Part shown: piece by piece, positions 9,201-17,819 of the stretch
Layout: every line of letters begins with the position of its first letter
How positions within the stretch are numbered: the first letter of the stretch is position 1
Assembly (NCBI GenBank): GCA_002500745.1
Contig: DLST01000016.1
Span: 32,386 to 96,385 of the forward strand
Length of the DNA stretch: 64,000 bases
DNA from: Sphingobacterium sp. UBA7855
GTDB lineage: Bacteria > Bacteroidota > Bacteroidia > Sphingobacteriales > Sphingobacteriaceae
Direction of reading: 5' to 3'
Notes under the pieces: generated by a model
What the model was told of the DNA's origin: nothing
The model's input: the letters and a program-made list of their open reading frames with translations, nothing else
The model's database searches: none
Made by a program: the position numbers and the translations under genes

Positions 9201-9236
9201 AAAACACCTCGGATGTTTTAATTTCAGAGGTGTTTT
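9201..9236 (-). terminator. Terminator after the C1 peptidase gene
   Basis: 10-bp stem AAAACACCTC/GAGGTGTTTT (9201-9210 with 9227-9236) and a 16-nt loop, followed on the minus strand by A/T-rich sequence. It lies 19 bases past the peptidase stop. Confidence 0.75.
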
Positions 9237-9254
9237 TGCGGATTGATAAATCGT

Positions 9255-10442
9255 CTATTTAATATTTATCTTAGCCTTTAAATCTTTTGTTAGGCCGTCT
9301 TTGTGTAACATCAAAGAAGTTGTTTTGTAACGTACGAATTCTTTTGTGGCATATAAGTAACCGTGGTAGTCATTTGTTGTGCCCCAAGAGTTTTTAACGA
9401 TGTAATATTCTTTTCCGTTTTGATCTTTCACAAGACCGACAATGTGCATACCATGGTCATCAGTTGTTTGCCAGTTGTCAAAAGCTTTTTGTCTTTCTTC
9501 GGCTGTCACTTTTAGTTCCGGTTTAGGACCCACGAACATGGTTGATTTTTCTTGCTCTGTCATTTCCTCGAAAGGTTTTTCAGGTACATAAGCAACTCCG
9601 TTTTTCCAGGAGAAACCTTTTTCAGATACGTCAGTTGCCCAAGCCACAGTATAACCCTTTTGTAAAGCGTTGTCAATGATATCCGTTAAATCGTTCATTT
9701 TAACGTTATAAAAACGGTCGAATGACCAGTTGTCTGGAATCAGCAATACGAACTGGCTGTAATACGGATGATCGGTTACGGAAGCAATACCGACATAGTC
9801 GTCTGGATTGATACCGATTACCTGATCTGCAAAGGTACGTGGTGTGTAGGATTTACCGTTATAGTCAAATTTCTCAGGAACCTCTCCAAGGTATGAATCC
9901 ATGGCAGCGGTATAGGCTTTCTCCCAGTTTGGTGTCAATGTTTTGCCCTTCACTACTGCCCCCAACATAGCGTCCAACATAGAAGTCATTTCGCCAAAGT
10001 TGTTACGGGTAGTACCGTAGTGGAGACCTGTATACGCAGATTGCGGCATTGTCCCGTATTTACGAAAGGAGTTCAATACATCATGGAATTGACCGCCCTC
10101 GCCCAATGATAATCCACCATGAAGACGTACATAGGTACGTGCTTTGTCTAAGTATGTGTTCCGCGCAGTATAAATCTGAGATATCTCAACCGGTTTTTTA
10201 CCCATACGAATCATTTCAGACTCTAGAAAAGAATTACCTGAATAAGACCAACAAGTACCTGATGAACCTTGATTTTTGATGGATGTGTTGCCTAGGTTGA
10301 TGACTTCAGTAAAGGTAAATCCAGATTTGCTATTGTCATTTTGATTTGCTTTTAGCGCATTGATCAAATTGTCTTGTGCTTGTACTTGGAAAGACGCTGC
10401 AAAAAGTGAAGCGGCTAGTACAATCGTTTTATTCCAATTCAT
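9255..10442 (-). CDS. Exported C1-family cysteine peptidase (bleomycin hydrolase/PepC type)
   Basis: 395-aa papain-fold peptidase of the C1B group, which works as an aminopeptidase. The signal peptide runs to about residue 22 (FQVQAQ). The oxyanion Gln and nucleophile lie in NQGSSGTCWSY (Cys 64). The catalytic His is about 333 in DDHGMHIVGL, and Asn is about 351 in VKNSWGT. Cytosolic PepC/BLH enzymes lack a signal peptide, so this is the exported Bacteroidota variant. The C-terminus extends well past the Asn motif and ends in Lys-rich sequence, so self-trimming as in BLH cannot be inferred. It stands alone, with terminators near both ends. Confidence 0.92.
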   Translation of the reverse strand: MNWNKTIVLAASLFAASFQVQAQDNLINALKANQNDNSKSGFTFTEVINLGNTSIKNQGSSGTCWSYSGNSFLESEMIRMGKKPVEISQIYTARNTYLDKARTYVRLHGGLSLGEGGQFHDVLNSFRKYGTMPQSAYTGLHYGTTRNNFGEMTSMLDAMLGAVVKGKTLTPNWEKAYTAAMDSYLGEVPEKFDYNGKSYTPRTFADQVIGINPDDYVGIASVTDHPYYSQFVLLIPDNWSFDRFYNVKMNDLTDIIDNALQKGYTVAWATDVSEKGFSWKNGVAYVPEKPFEEMTEQEKSTMFVGPKPELKVTAEERQKAFDNWQTTDDHGMHIVGLVKDQNGKEYYIVKNSWGTTNDYHGYLYATKEFVRYKTTSLMLHKDGLTKDLKAKINIK

Positions 10443-10600
10443 AGTTAGTATGTTGTTAATTTAATGTGGTGCTAAAATAAATAAATAAAATTGAGTAAGA
10501 TCAATTCCTCTGTAAAATAATTGTGCTGAAAAATCTTCTGTTTTTATGTTAATGTACTGCTAGACAGAAAAATTATGAAAGTTTTCTAAGGTTAAATAGG

Positions 10601-10628
10601 AATGGTCAGAATTTTTATTCTGACCATT
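10601..10628 (-). terminator. Terminator after the terC gene
   Basis: Perfect 12-bp stem AATGGTCAGAAT/ATTCTGACCATT (10601-10612 with 10617-10628) around a TTTT loop. It lies between the TerC stop codon and the C1 peptidase start. Confidence 0.85.
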
Positions 10629-10709
10629 ATATTTTGTTTAGTCTATCATGTGCTGCCGATTGCTACAACATTTCACCACGATAAGCATAATTTTTTCAAT
10701 CCGTTTCGC

Positions 10710-11762
10710 CTAATCCGCGATGGAAGACTTTTTTGGAAAAAGTAGCGAAGCAATAATACTTAAAGCGAGGATACCGATAATAACAATAAGTGAATGTGTT
10801 GTCGTAAAGCCAACTTCAGCCAACCAATGGTGGAGCAGCATCTTTAGTCCAATGAAGACCAATAAAAACGCTAAACCTACTTTGAGGTATTGGAACTTGT
10901 GTATGATATTGACCAATAGGAAAAACATTGACCGTAAGCCTAGAATCGCAAAAATGTTCGAAAAAAATACGACATAGGGGTCTTTGGTAACGGAGAAAAT
11001 CGCAGGAATAGAATCCACGGCAAAAATGAGATCGGTAAATTCAATCACCAGCAATACGAGAAAGAGCGGAGTCATGTATTTTACACCGTTCTCGACATGG
11101 AAAAAATGTCCACCATCTAGTTTCGGAGTTACTTTAAAGTAGCGCGAAGCGAATTTAACGACCGGGTGATTCTGTGGATCGACTTCCTCTTCCTGGTTGC
11201 GGTTAATAAACATTTTGACACCTGTAAAGACTAGGAAAGCGCCGAAAACATACAGAATCCAGCCAAACTTAGCAATAAGGGTGGCACCAAGGAATATAAA
11301 AAGAAAACGCATAATGATTGCGCCCAAAATACCCCAAACCAAAACTTTATGGTAATAACGCTCTGGAATACCGAAAGAGGTAAACAGTAAGACCATAACA
11401 AAGATATTATCTACTGACAAGGCGTATTCCACAACATAACCAGTAAGATATTCCAGGCCAAGATTCTTATTATAGACATCGAGACTGGCTGCTAGATCGC
11501 CGGGAATAATTTTAATATCGTGGTGATGTTTGGCGATGACCTCTTGGAGGTGATTCAAATCATGGATATTGTGCAGTTCAAATCCATAGTGACGTAGCAG
11601 CCAATAGAAGCCTAAGGAGAATAAAACCCAAATGGCACTCATAATACTCGCCATCTTCAGGCTGACAGGTTTGTCGCCTTTAGAAAATAACCCAAGATCT
11701 ATTGCAAGCATAAGCGCAATAAAGATGAGAAATCCACCAAAAAACATTAATTCGTGACTCAT
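10710..11762 (-). CDS. TerC/Alx-family integral membrane protein
   Basis: 350-aa polytopic inner-membrane protein. TerC-family proteins are linked to tellurium resistance and, for Alx/MeeF-type members, to manganese export. Family marks are the acidic membrane motifs EYALSVDNIFVM and EFTDLIFAVDSIPA, plus about eight to nine hydrophobic helices. A His-rich stretch (AKHHHD) lies in the first large loop at about residues 75-80. The gene starts one base after the polyprenyl synthase stop, so the two are translated from one message. Metal transport is inferred from the family; the substrate is not visible. Confidence 0.88.
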   Translation of the reverse strand: MSHELMFFGGFLIFIALMLAIDLGLFSKGDKPVSLKMASIMSAIWVLFSLGFYWLLRHYGFELHNIHDLNHLQEVIAKHHHDIKIIPGDLAASLDVYNKNLGLEYLTGYVVEYALSVDNIFVMVLLFTSFGIPERYYHKVLVWGILGAIIMRFLFIFLGATLIAKFGWILYVFGAFLVFTGVKMFINRNQEEEVDPQNHPVVKFASRYFKVTPKLDGGHFFHVENGVKYMTPLFLVLLVIEFTDLIFAVDSIPAIFSVTKDPYVVFFSNIFAILGLRSMFFLLVNIIHKFQYLKVGLAFLLVFIGLKMLLHHWLAEVGFTTTHSLIVIIGILALSIIASLLFPKKSSIAD

Positions 11763-11763
11763 T

Positions 11764-12735
11764 TTATTTTTTTCTTTCTGTTGTGTATTTTACCAATTGC
11801 TCCAATCCGACTTTGTATTCGCTGTCTGGAAAGTCTTTCAATATTCGAAATGCATCTTGTTGGTATTCCAGCATCTTATTTGTCGCGTATGCTAACCCAC
11901 CACTCTTACGGACAAAATCAATGACTTCAGCAACTTTTTGCGCATCCTCATTGTGGTTTTTAACTAAATTAATGATTCTTCGTTTTTCGCTGGCAGTAAC
12001 TTGATGTAATGCATAAATGAGCGGTAAAGTTATTTTCTTCTCTTTGATATCATTGCCGAGGGGTTTGCCGACGTCATCTAGACCAAAGTCAAACAAATCG
12101 TCTTTAATCTGGAATGCAATTCCAATTTTTTCACCAAATTGATGAAGTTTATCTACTGTTTCCTGATCTGCATTTGACGAGGCCGACCCGCAAGCACAGC
12201 AAGAAGCGATTAGCGAGGCTGTTTTTTTTCGGATCACTTCAAAATAAATAGACTCTTCAATATCCAGTTTACGAGCCTTTTCGATCTGAAGCAATTCACC
12301 TTCGCTCATCTGTTCAACAGCTTCAGATACAATTTTTAGTAAGTGATAATCCTGATGTTTTACGGAAAGGAGTAAACCTCTTGACAATAGAAAATCACCC
12401 ACCAAAACAGCAATTTTATTTTTCCATAGTGCATTGATTGAAAAAAATCCTCGACGTTCGTAGGAATTGTCCACCACATCATCATGTACCAAAGATGCCG
12501 TGTGCAACAACTCTACAAGAGCAGCACCACGGTAAGTGGATTCATTAATTCCGTTACATATGCCCGCTGAAAAGAACACAAACATCGGCCGCATTTGTTT
12601 GCCTTTACGTTTGATCAAGTATTGTGTAATGCGATCCAACAAGGGGACGGAGCTTTTCATCGAAGCTTTGAATTTTTTCTCAAACGCTTCAAGTTCATCG
12701 ACAATAGGACGTTGAATCTCTCTTAATTTTGACAT
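11764..12735 (-). CDS. Trans-polyprenyl diphosphate synthase
   Basis: 323-aa all-helical prenyltransferase that adds isopentenyl units to an allylic diphosphate, most likely making the side chain of menaquinone. The first aspartate-rich motif is DDVVD (85-89) and the second is DDLFD (212-216), with the usual KGKQMRP and GEKIGIAFQ segments. The residues before the first motif (LLHTASLVHDD) are small, which favours a long-chain product (octaprenyl or heptaprenyl). Chain length is inference. It is the first gene of a pair with terC. Confidence 0.93.
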   Translation of the reverse strand: MSKLREIQRPIVDELEAFEKKFKASMKSSVPLLDRITQYLIKRKGKQMRPMFVFFSAGICNGINESTYRGAALVELLHTASLVHDDVVDNSYERRGFFSINALWKNKIAVLVGDFLLSRGLLLSVKHQDYHLLKIVSEAVEQMSEGELLQIEKARKLDIEESIYFEVIRKKTASLIASCCACGSASSNADQETVDKLHQFGEKIGIAFQIKDDLFDFGLDDVGKPLGNDIKEKKITLPLIYALHQVTASEKRRIINLVKNHNEDAQKVAEVIDFVRKSGGLAYATNKMLEYQQDAFRILKDFPDSEYKVGLEQLVKYTTERKK

Positions 12736-12782
12736 GAATTAGGGTGAAATACCAAAATAGTTAAAGCTTAAAGATAGTGATT

Positions 12783-13349
12783 TTATGACAACTCTTCGGC
12801 TGCTTTCTCCAGATTTTTGTACCATTCCTCACCGTAAGTGCGGATTAGCGGATCTTTTAAAAACTTAAAGACAGGTACCTGCAGTTCTTTCCCGAATGAA
12901 CAGGCATCTTTACAGATATGCCAACGATCATAGTGAAGCACGTCAAATTCGGGATAATGTGTTGTCCGTATAGGGTATAGGTGACACGACACAGGTTTTC
13001 GCCAATGGATCTCGCCGAGTTCGTAAGCTTTTTCAATAGCACATTTTGTGATGCCATTTTCCCAGGTTACATAGGCGCATTCTTTATTACCATCAACACA
13101 GGTAGTCGTCAGATCACCATCGACATCAATGACATATTTGCCTTGCTCCTCAATCGCTTCAATACCTTTCGCTGTCATATAAGGCTTTACTTTAGGATAA
13201 ATCTCCTCCAAGATGACCTTTTCATTTTCCAATAACGGGGCGCCCGAATCGCCTTCTATACAACAGATTCCTTTGCACTTTGATAAATTGCACACAAAGT
13301 CATTGTTGATGAGATCTTCGTGTACCAATACATTTCCTACTTCAATCAT
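12783..13349 (-). CDS. DUF3109 family cysteine-rich protein
   Basis: 188-aa cytosolic protein of unknown function, recognised by its cysteine pattern: CNLSKCKGICC near residue 24, CVDGNKECAYVTW, then CAIEKAY, SCHLYPIR and HICKDACSFG. Eight or more conserved cysteines with this spacing suggest a bound metal or iron-sulfur cluster, as in the related YkgJ-type zinc/iron-chelating family. The frame is open 47 codons further upstream, but that part overlaps the preceding gene in another frame. MIEVGNV at 13349 is the family start, five bases after the DUF3108 stop, so the two are co-transcribed. Confidence 0.85.
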   Translation of the reverse strand: MIEVGNVLVHEDLINNDFVCNLSKCKGICCIEGDSGAPLLENEKVILEEIYPKVKPYMTAKGIEAIEEQGKYVIDVDGDLTTTCVDGNKECAYVTWENGITKCAIEKAYELGEIHWRKPVSCHLYPIRTTHYPEFDVLHYDRWHICKDACSFGKELQVPVFKFLKDPLIRTYGEEWYKNLEKAAEELS

Positions 13350-13354
13350 TCTAC

Positions 13355-14140
13355 TTATTTTGAGTAGCTTGCTCGTTGTCCCAATTTGTACTTTAATCCA
13401 CTTGCTTCCAGTAATTCTAACGTTACTGAGCCGATTAAAATATCGACATTGGCTTTGACCGGAATACGGTTGCCATCGTTGGTTACCCACAAATAAAGCT
13501 TGCTATTTTTTTTAAATATACGTCCCGGTTTGATTTCGGGACTGAATTTGAGGCACTCTAATGTGCCTAATTCTGTTTTTATCTTTTCTATTCCAATATA
13601 TTGTATGCCTAAGGTAGCAATCTCATCATTCAGAAAATAAGTCAGCTTAAAAGATTCTCCCGGTTTAACCGTTGACAGATCCAGGTTGCGCGCAAAATAG
13701 TAGGAAGAAAGTAAGTCAAAAGTTTGATCTACTTTCGAATTAAATGTTCCTTTATTACCGACAACGGTATTTGTCGCTTGGTTGAAGCGTACCTTATCAT
13801 TCCTTCTGTACCCACCTTCGCGAATGTTTTCGGTATAATAATACGGTAAAAATGTTTTACTGTTAATATACGAATTGTATTCATTGCGCACCGTATATAT
13901 CGCAAAGGCACCTGCAGTCTTACCTGCTGCATATAAATGAAAGGAGGGGTTTCCAGCTCCATCCTTTGTATCTTCAACAGTTAATGTTCCTGTTGCGGCG
14001 GAAATAAAACCATAGCGGAGTTTATACTTTAATTTCTCCCCACCTTTAAATGCAGATTCTTTTAAATGCGGTAATTCTTGAGCAAAAGCAGTACTTACTA
14101 CCACGGATAAGTAAAAGAGCAAAGTCGATATAAGTTTCAT
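13355..14140 (-). CDS. DUF3108 family exported protein
   Basis: 261-aa protein with a signal peptide cleaved near residue 20 (VSTAFAQE). The body is beta-rich, starting with the family hallmark GEKLKYKLRYGFISAATGTL and ending with LEASGLKYKLGQ. DUF3108 proteins are periplasmic or outer-membrane beta proteins of unknown role. It lies directly upstream of the DUF3109 gene. Function is unknown beyond envelope location. Confidence 0.85.
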   Translation of the reverse strand: MKLISTLLFYLSVVVSTAFAQELPHLKESAFKGGEKLKYKLRYGFISAATGTLTVEDTKDGAGNPSFHLYAAGKTAGAFAIYTVRNEYNSYINSKTFLPYYYTENIREGGYRRNDKVRFNQATNTVVGNKGTFNSKVDQTFDLLSSYYFARNLDLSTVKPGESFKLTYFLNDEIATLGIQYIGIEKIKTELGTLECLKFSPEIKPGRIFKKNSKLYLWVTNDGNRIPVKANVDILIGSVTLELLEASGLKYKLGQRASYSK

Positions 14141-14257
14141 GTAGGTAAGTTTACGAAATTTGTTTGAAAAGGAATGTTAATTTCATTCAAATAAATTTAA
14201 CTTTTGGGATTAAATGAGACGTTCATAGACAATGACTTATACATCGGTGTGATTGGA

Positions 14258-14779
14258 TTACTTAGGCTGTACTCGTTTAAATACAGGTACGGTAGAACAA
14301 GGCTCGCCATACATAATGCTTTTTGCCACTTTGCTTAGTTTTACCGTAAACTGTACAAATACAGACTCTGGAATAAAGGTGTCGCCACAGCCCTTTACTA
14401 CTACACGCTGATCCCGAAATTGTTCCATGTCAATCCGTTCAATAGCTGCAGCATACTGCATGCGTAATAGTTCATCCGCGTCTCCGAAGATGATTGTTGC
14501 TGCATAAGGTTCCAATTTGTTGGCCAATAACATGTAAGCCCAGGTAGGCACAATGGCATCTGCACTACAAGTAATTGCTACATGTTTACCGGCATATTGC
14601 GACCAATCGTTTGTCTTAATGAACTCGCGGAAATCCTTTTCTTTAAGAATCAAGCCATGGAAGAGATTATCCTTAATATCATATACCACATTGTCTGCTT
14701 GTGGATGGTAGTTGGCCAAGTCAACTGTGACTAACCCACTTTGCGCAACTTTGTTGACAATATTTGTTTGAATATCCAT
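14258..14779 (-). CDS. DUF2480 family protein
   Basis: 173-aa cytosolic protein of a family that I know only from Bacteroidota. It has no signal peptide or membrane segment. Family marks include the N-terminal segment SGLVTVDLANYHP, the centre ITCSADAIVPTWAYMLL, and the C-terminal half with KGCGDTFIPESVFVQFT. Its molecular role is not established. A terminator belonging to the upstream ppiD-like gene lies between that gene and this start, so it probably has its own promoter, but no clear TAnnTTTG box is visible. Confidence 0.85.
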   Translation of the reverse strand: MDIQTNIVNKVAQSGLVTVDLANYHPQADNVVYDIKDNLFHGLILKEKDFREFIKTNDWSQYAGKHVAITCSADAIVPTWAYMLLANKLEPYAATIIFGDADELLRMQYAAAIERIDMEQFRDQRVVVKGCGDTFIPESVFVQFTVKLSKVAKSIMYGEPCSTVPVFKRVQPK

Positions 14780-14795
14780 ATTTACATCAAAAAAA

Positions 14796-14819
14796 AGCCG
14801 GACGATAATTCGTCCGGCT
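14796..14819 (-). terminator. Terminator after the PpiD-like gene
   Basis: Perfect 10-bp stem AGCCGGACGA/TCGTCCGGCT (14796-14805 with 14810-14819) with loop TAAT. On the minus strand it is followed by a run of T (complement of the A run at 14789-14796). It lies 21 bases past the ppiD-like stop. Confidence 0.93.
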
Positions 14820-14840
14820 ACAAATTTACTTAAAAATCTT

Positions 14841-16940
14841 TTAAAAGAATTTCACTCTATTGTCAATGATTTCAGCTTTGTCTTGTAATGCGCGGAAAAT
14901 AGATCCCCACGCGCGTTGTGCTTTAGCTGCAAGCATTTGTTTCTTTTGTCCGTTGATATCGGAAATAGCGGCAGGATTGGTAAAACCGTTTACCTGTACG
15001 ACATAAACTCCTGTACTTCCTTCAATCGCTTTGGAAGGTTTATTCGGCTGTAGTCCAAAAACGGTACCAACAACCTTGTTTTCCAATGCAACACCAGGGA
15101 TAACTGGGTTTGCAAAGACAACATTTTCAACGTTAATCGCTGATTTACCCACTTTTTGAGCAACTTGATCGATAGAAGATGCACCTGCTAAAGCTTTGTC
15201 AAATTTCTCTTTCAAAATCTTCGCTTTAACCATATTTCTTACTGCAGGCTCGATATCTTTTTTAACGGCTTCCAAAGAAAGTGTTCCTTTAGGTTGTATA
15301 TCAACCAGACTTGCTAAGATATAAGAAGTTTCAGTCTCAAATACTTTGTCCGAGATATCGCCTTTTTTAGCATCAAAAGCCCATTTAATTAAATCACGCG
15401 GTGCTTCATTACCATCTAATACATTGTCCATCGCTGTTACACGTGAAGCTGTTTTTGCTTCTAAACCAAGTTTTTTCGCTTCCTGAGCAAAGTTCTGTGC
15501 TGTAGCGGCAGATAAGAATGCTGTTGCTTTGCTATGCGCATTGTTCAACGTTTCTTTTCCACTGCTGATCACTTTATCAATAATGGCAACTTTCGCATAT
15601 TTTGAACTTCCTGTTTGCTTTTCAATTTTGATAATATGCACACCAAATTGCGATTTCACAACTTTGATATCACCTGTTTTTCCTTCGAATACAGCATTCT
15701 CAAACTCAGGAACCATACGACCTCTTGTGAATGTCCCTAGTTCACCACCATTTGTTTTGCTTTCTGGATCTTTGCTAAACTGAACTGCAAGCGCTGCAAA
15801 ATTGTCTCCTTTTTGAATCAAACCTTTGATCGAGTCAGCTTTTGCCAGTGCTTTATCAACACCACCTTCAGCTGTAGGATCCAATAAGATATGAGATGCT
15901 TTTACGGAGTCAGGACTTACGATCGTAGAAACAACTTTTGCGATTTCATACGCGTTGTTGTTTAAAAAAGGTCCGACTGTTGTGCCAGCAGCAACGTTGA
16001 ATACAACGGAATCCAAAGAAGGACTCAACTGTCCTTTTTTCACATACGTGAACGGATATTTGTTGTCAGAATTGATCGAAGCAAACAGGGAGTCGTCTTT
16101 GGCAACGATTAAATCCTGTTTCAATTTGTTGATGGTCTCTTTCACCGCCAAAGAATCTTTAGCAAGAGGTTTTGCATCTACAGTTACATATTGAATTGCA
16201 CGAGTTTCTTCTTGCGTTTTGAACATGTTTTTATGTTCATCATAATATTCTTGGTAATCAGCATCCGTCAATTTAGCATCTGCGTCTTTGACAGAAGCAT
16301 AATCTAAAAGAATATACTTGAAGTTTGCCAATTTATTGCGCTCTTGGTATTCTTCGTTTGCTTCCAATGAAGTAACGTATACGCTATTGGAAAGCAACTC
16401 GCCGTATTTGCTGCTTAAACGTTCATCTCTGACGCCTTCAAGTAGGGTATTCCATTGATCGTAGACAGCAGGATTATTATTCACCTGCCCTAAGAAGGTC
16501 ATCAATTGACTATGGTCAAACTGTCCCGTTTGTGGGTTAGTAAAAGCTTGAACGATTTGAGGTGAAGGATTTGGCCCTTTTACTAAATCATTTAACTCTT
16601 CTTTACCGACAGTCAAACCGATTTTTTCAATCTCTTTTTTCAAGATCTCTCTTGACAAAAATTGATTCCAAACTTGTTGAACAGCGTATGTTCTCATTTG
16701 AGGAGTCACTGCGCCTCCCATTTGTTGTTTGAACATTTCTTCTGTTTGTTCAACTTGTTGATTGAACGCAGGATATTCAATTTCAGTTCCGTTGACTTCC
16801 CCTACACGATTTTGATGTCTCGCCCAAAAAGGAGCTCCCCCCCGAACGACATCGCCTAGTAAAAATGCTAAAATTGCGATAGCCATAGCTGCGGTCAAGA
16901 TGACACCCGCTTTGTTACGCAAAAAGCCCATTAATCCCAT
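14841..16940 (-). CDS. PpiD-like periplasmic chaperone with parvulin domain
   Basis: 699-aa membrane-anchored folding factor. Residues about 10-30 form one N-terminal membrane helix, followed by GAPFWARHQNRVGEVNG and a SurA-N-type chaperone region. A parvulin (PpiC) domain at about 340-440 has the canonical KASHILL start, the SKDPESKTNGGELGTFTRGRM core and the FGVHIIKI end, so it looks competent as a peptidyl-prolyl isomerase. A second, degenerate parvulin-like segment follows before the C-terminus. It should assist folding of outer-membrane proteins leaving the Sec translocon. The next gene upstream is lptC. It differs from SurA, which is soluble. Confidence 0.92.
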   Translation of the reverse strand: MGLMGFLRNKAGVILTAAMAIAILAFLLGDVVRGGAPFWARHQNRVGEVNGTEIEYPAFNQQVEQTEEMFKQQMGGAVTPQMRTYAVQQVWNQFLSREILKKEIEKIGLTVGKEELNDLVKGPNPSPQIVQAFTNPQTGQFDHSQLMTFLGQVNNNPAVYDQWNTLLEGVRDERLSSKYGELLSNSVYVTSLEANEEYQERNKLANFKYILLDYASVKDADAKLTDADYQEYYDEHKNMFKTQEETRAIQYVTVDAKPLAKDSLAVKETINKLKQDLIVAKDDSLFASINSDNKYPFTYVKKGQLSPSLDSVVFNVAAGTTVGPFLNNNAYEIAKVVSTIVSPDSVKASHILLDPTAEGGVDKALAKADSIKGLIQKGDNFAALAVQFSKDPESKTNGGELGTFTRGRMVPEFENAVFEGKTGDIKVVKSQFGVHIIKIEKQTGSSKYAKVAIIDKVISSGKETLNNAHSKATAFLSAATAQNFAQEAKKLGLEAKTASRVTAMDNVLDGNEAPRDLIKWAFDAKKGDISDKVFETETSYILASLVDIQPKGTLSLEAVKKDIEPAVRNMVKAKILKEKFDKALAGASSIDQVAQKVGKSAINVENVVFANPVIPGVALENKVVGTVFGLQPNKPSKAIEGSTGVYVVQVNGFTNPAAISDINGQKKQMLAAKAQRAWGSIFRALQDKAEIIDNRVKFF

Positions 16941-17185
16941 AGTCTGCTTATTGTGTTTATATTGTGTAAATACTTGTATTTCGTTAATTTATGCATAGCA
17001 TAGCAAAATGCGGTGCAAGATACAATTTTTATAAAAAAAAATGGAATATTTTCCTGAATGTAGCAAAACAAATTTCAAAAATAATTGTATAAACCGGAGT
17101 TCTTTATTCCTTTTTTGTTTAATAGATTCGTTATAAAAGACTTAATCGTATAAACAAACGATCGATAGGGGAGGTTTGAACCCTA

Positions 17186-17815
17186 TTATTTTCCCAAAGA
17201 AGGGAATAGATTGTTGTTGGTGATAATGGTGTAGCCAGTGGCATTTGCTATATTGACATGTTTGAAATCTTTGTCTGAAGTAAATGATGACCCCTGTAAG
17301 TTGCCCCGATTATCGCGAAAGAAAGCCGTTATCGGAACGTGATTATAAAATATCCTGTTGCTGTTGCTATCAACTTGACTTTCGTCATAGATGATTTCTT
17401 CAGTTTTGATGATAGATCCGTCAGCCATCGTTACTACAACGTTTTTTGTGAAAGTGGTCGTCTTCTCTTTTTCCCTACGAATGGCGTGGTCGGAGGTGAT
17501 GCGTTGCGTTTCCTTTAAATTGTCATCGTAAAAGATGATTTTGATGCTTTTTGGAAATTCGTATACTTCGGTACTATCGTGTTTGATACGCATTTCAGGA
17601 GCGGTAAGATTGGCTTTTACCCGTGTCGAATCGCTATAGATGATGTCTACATGACGTGAGATGTCGACCGCCTCTTCCTTTTTCATGTTGGCAATCCGGT
17701 CCACCTCTTTTAAATCAGGTTCACAGGAGGTCAATGAGAGCGCCCCTAGTAAAGATACGATTACTAGGGGCGATATATTTTGGATTATGGTTGAAGCAAA
17801 GGTCTTGCGTACCAT
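17186..17815 (-). CDS. lptC: LPS export lipoprotein LptC
   Basis: 209-aa lipoprotein. The lipobox LSLTSC puts the lipidated Cys at residue 31. The body is a run of beta strands of the OstA/LptC jelly-roll type (EVYEFPKSIKIIFYDD, TFTKNVVVTMADGS, ETEEIIYDE-like repeats), which passes LPS from the LptBFG extractor to LptA. In E. coli LptC is anchored by a membrane helix; a lipoprotein form is usual in Bacteroidota. The start at 17815 lies four bases after the upstream barrel gene stop, so it is co-transcribed. A longer frame beginning 13 codons earlier overlaps that gene and is less likely. Confidence 0.85.
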   Translation of the reverse strand: MVRKTFASTIIQNISPLVIVSLLGALSLTSCEPDLKEVDRIANMKKEEAVDISRHVDIIYSDSTRVKANLTAPEMRIKHDSTEVYEFPKSIKIIFYDDNLKETQRITSDHAIRREKEKTTTFTKNVVVTMADGSIIKTEEIIYDESQVDSNSNRIFYNHVPITAFFRDNRGNLQGSSFTSDKDFKHVNIANATGYTIITNNNLFPSLGK

Positions 17816-17819
17816 CGGA

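Noticed and set aside
13350-13490. A 47-codon N-terminal extension of the DUF3109 gene
   Set aside because: It lies in another frame of the DUF3108 coding region and matches no known N-terminus; MIEVGNV is the natural start.
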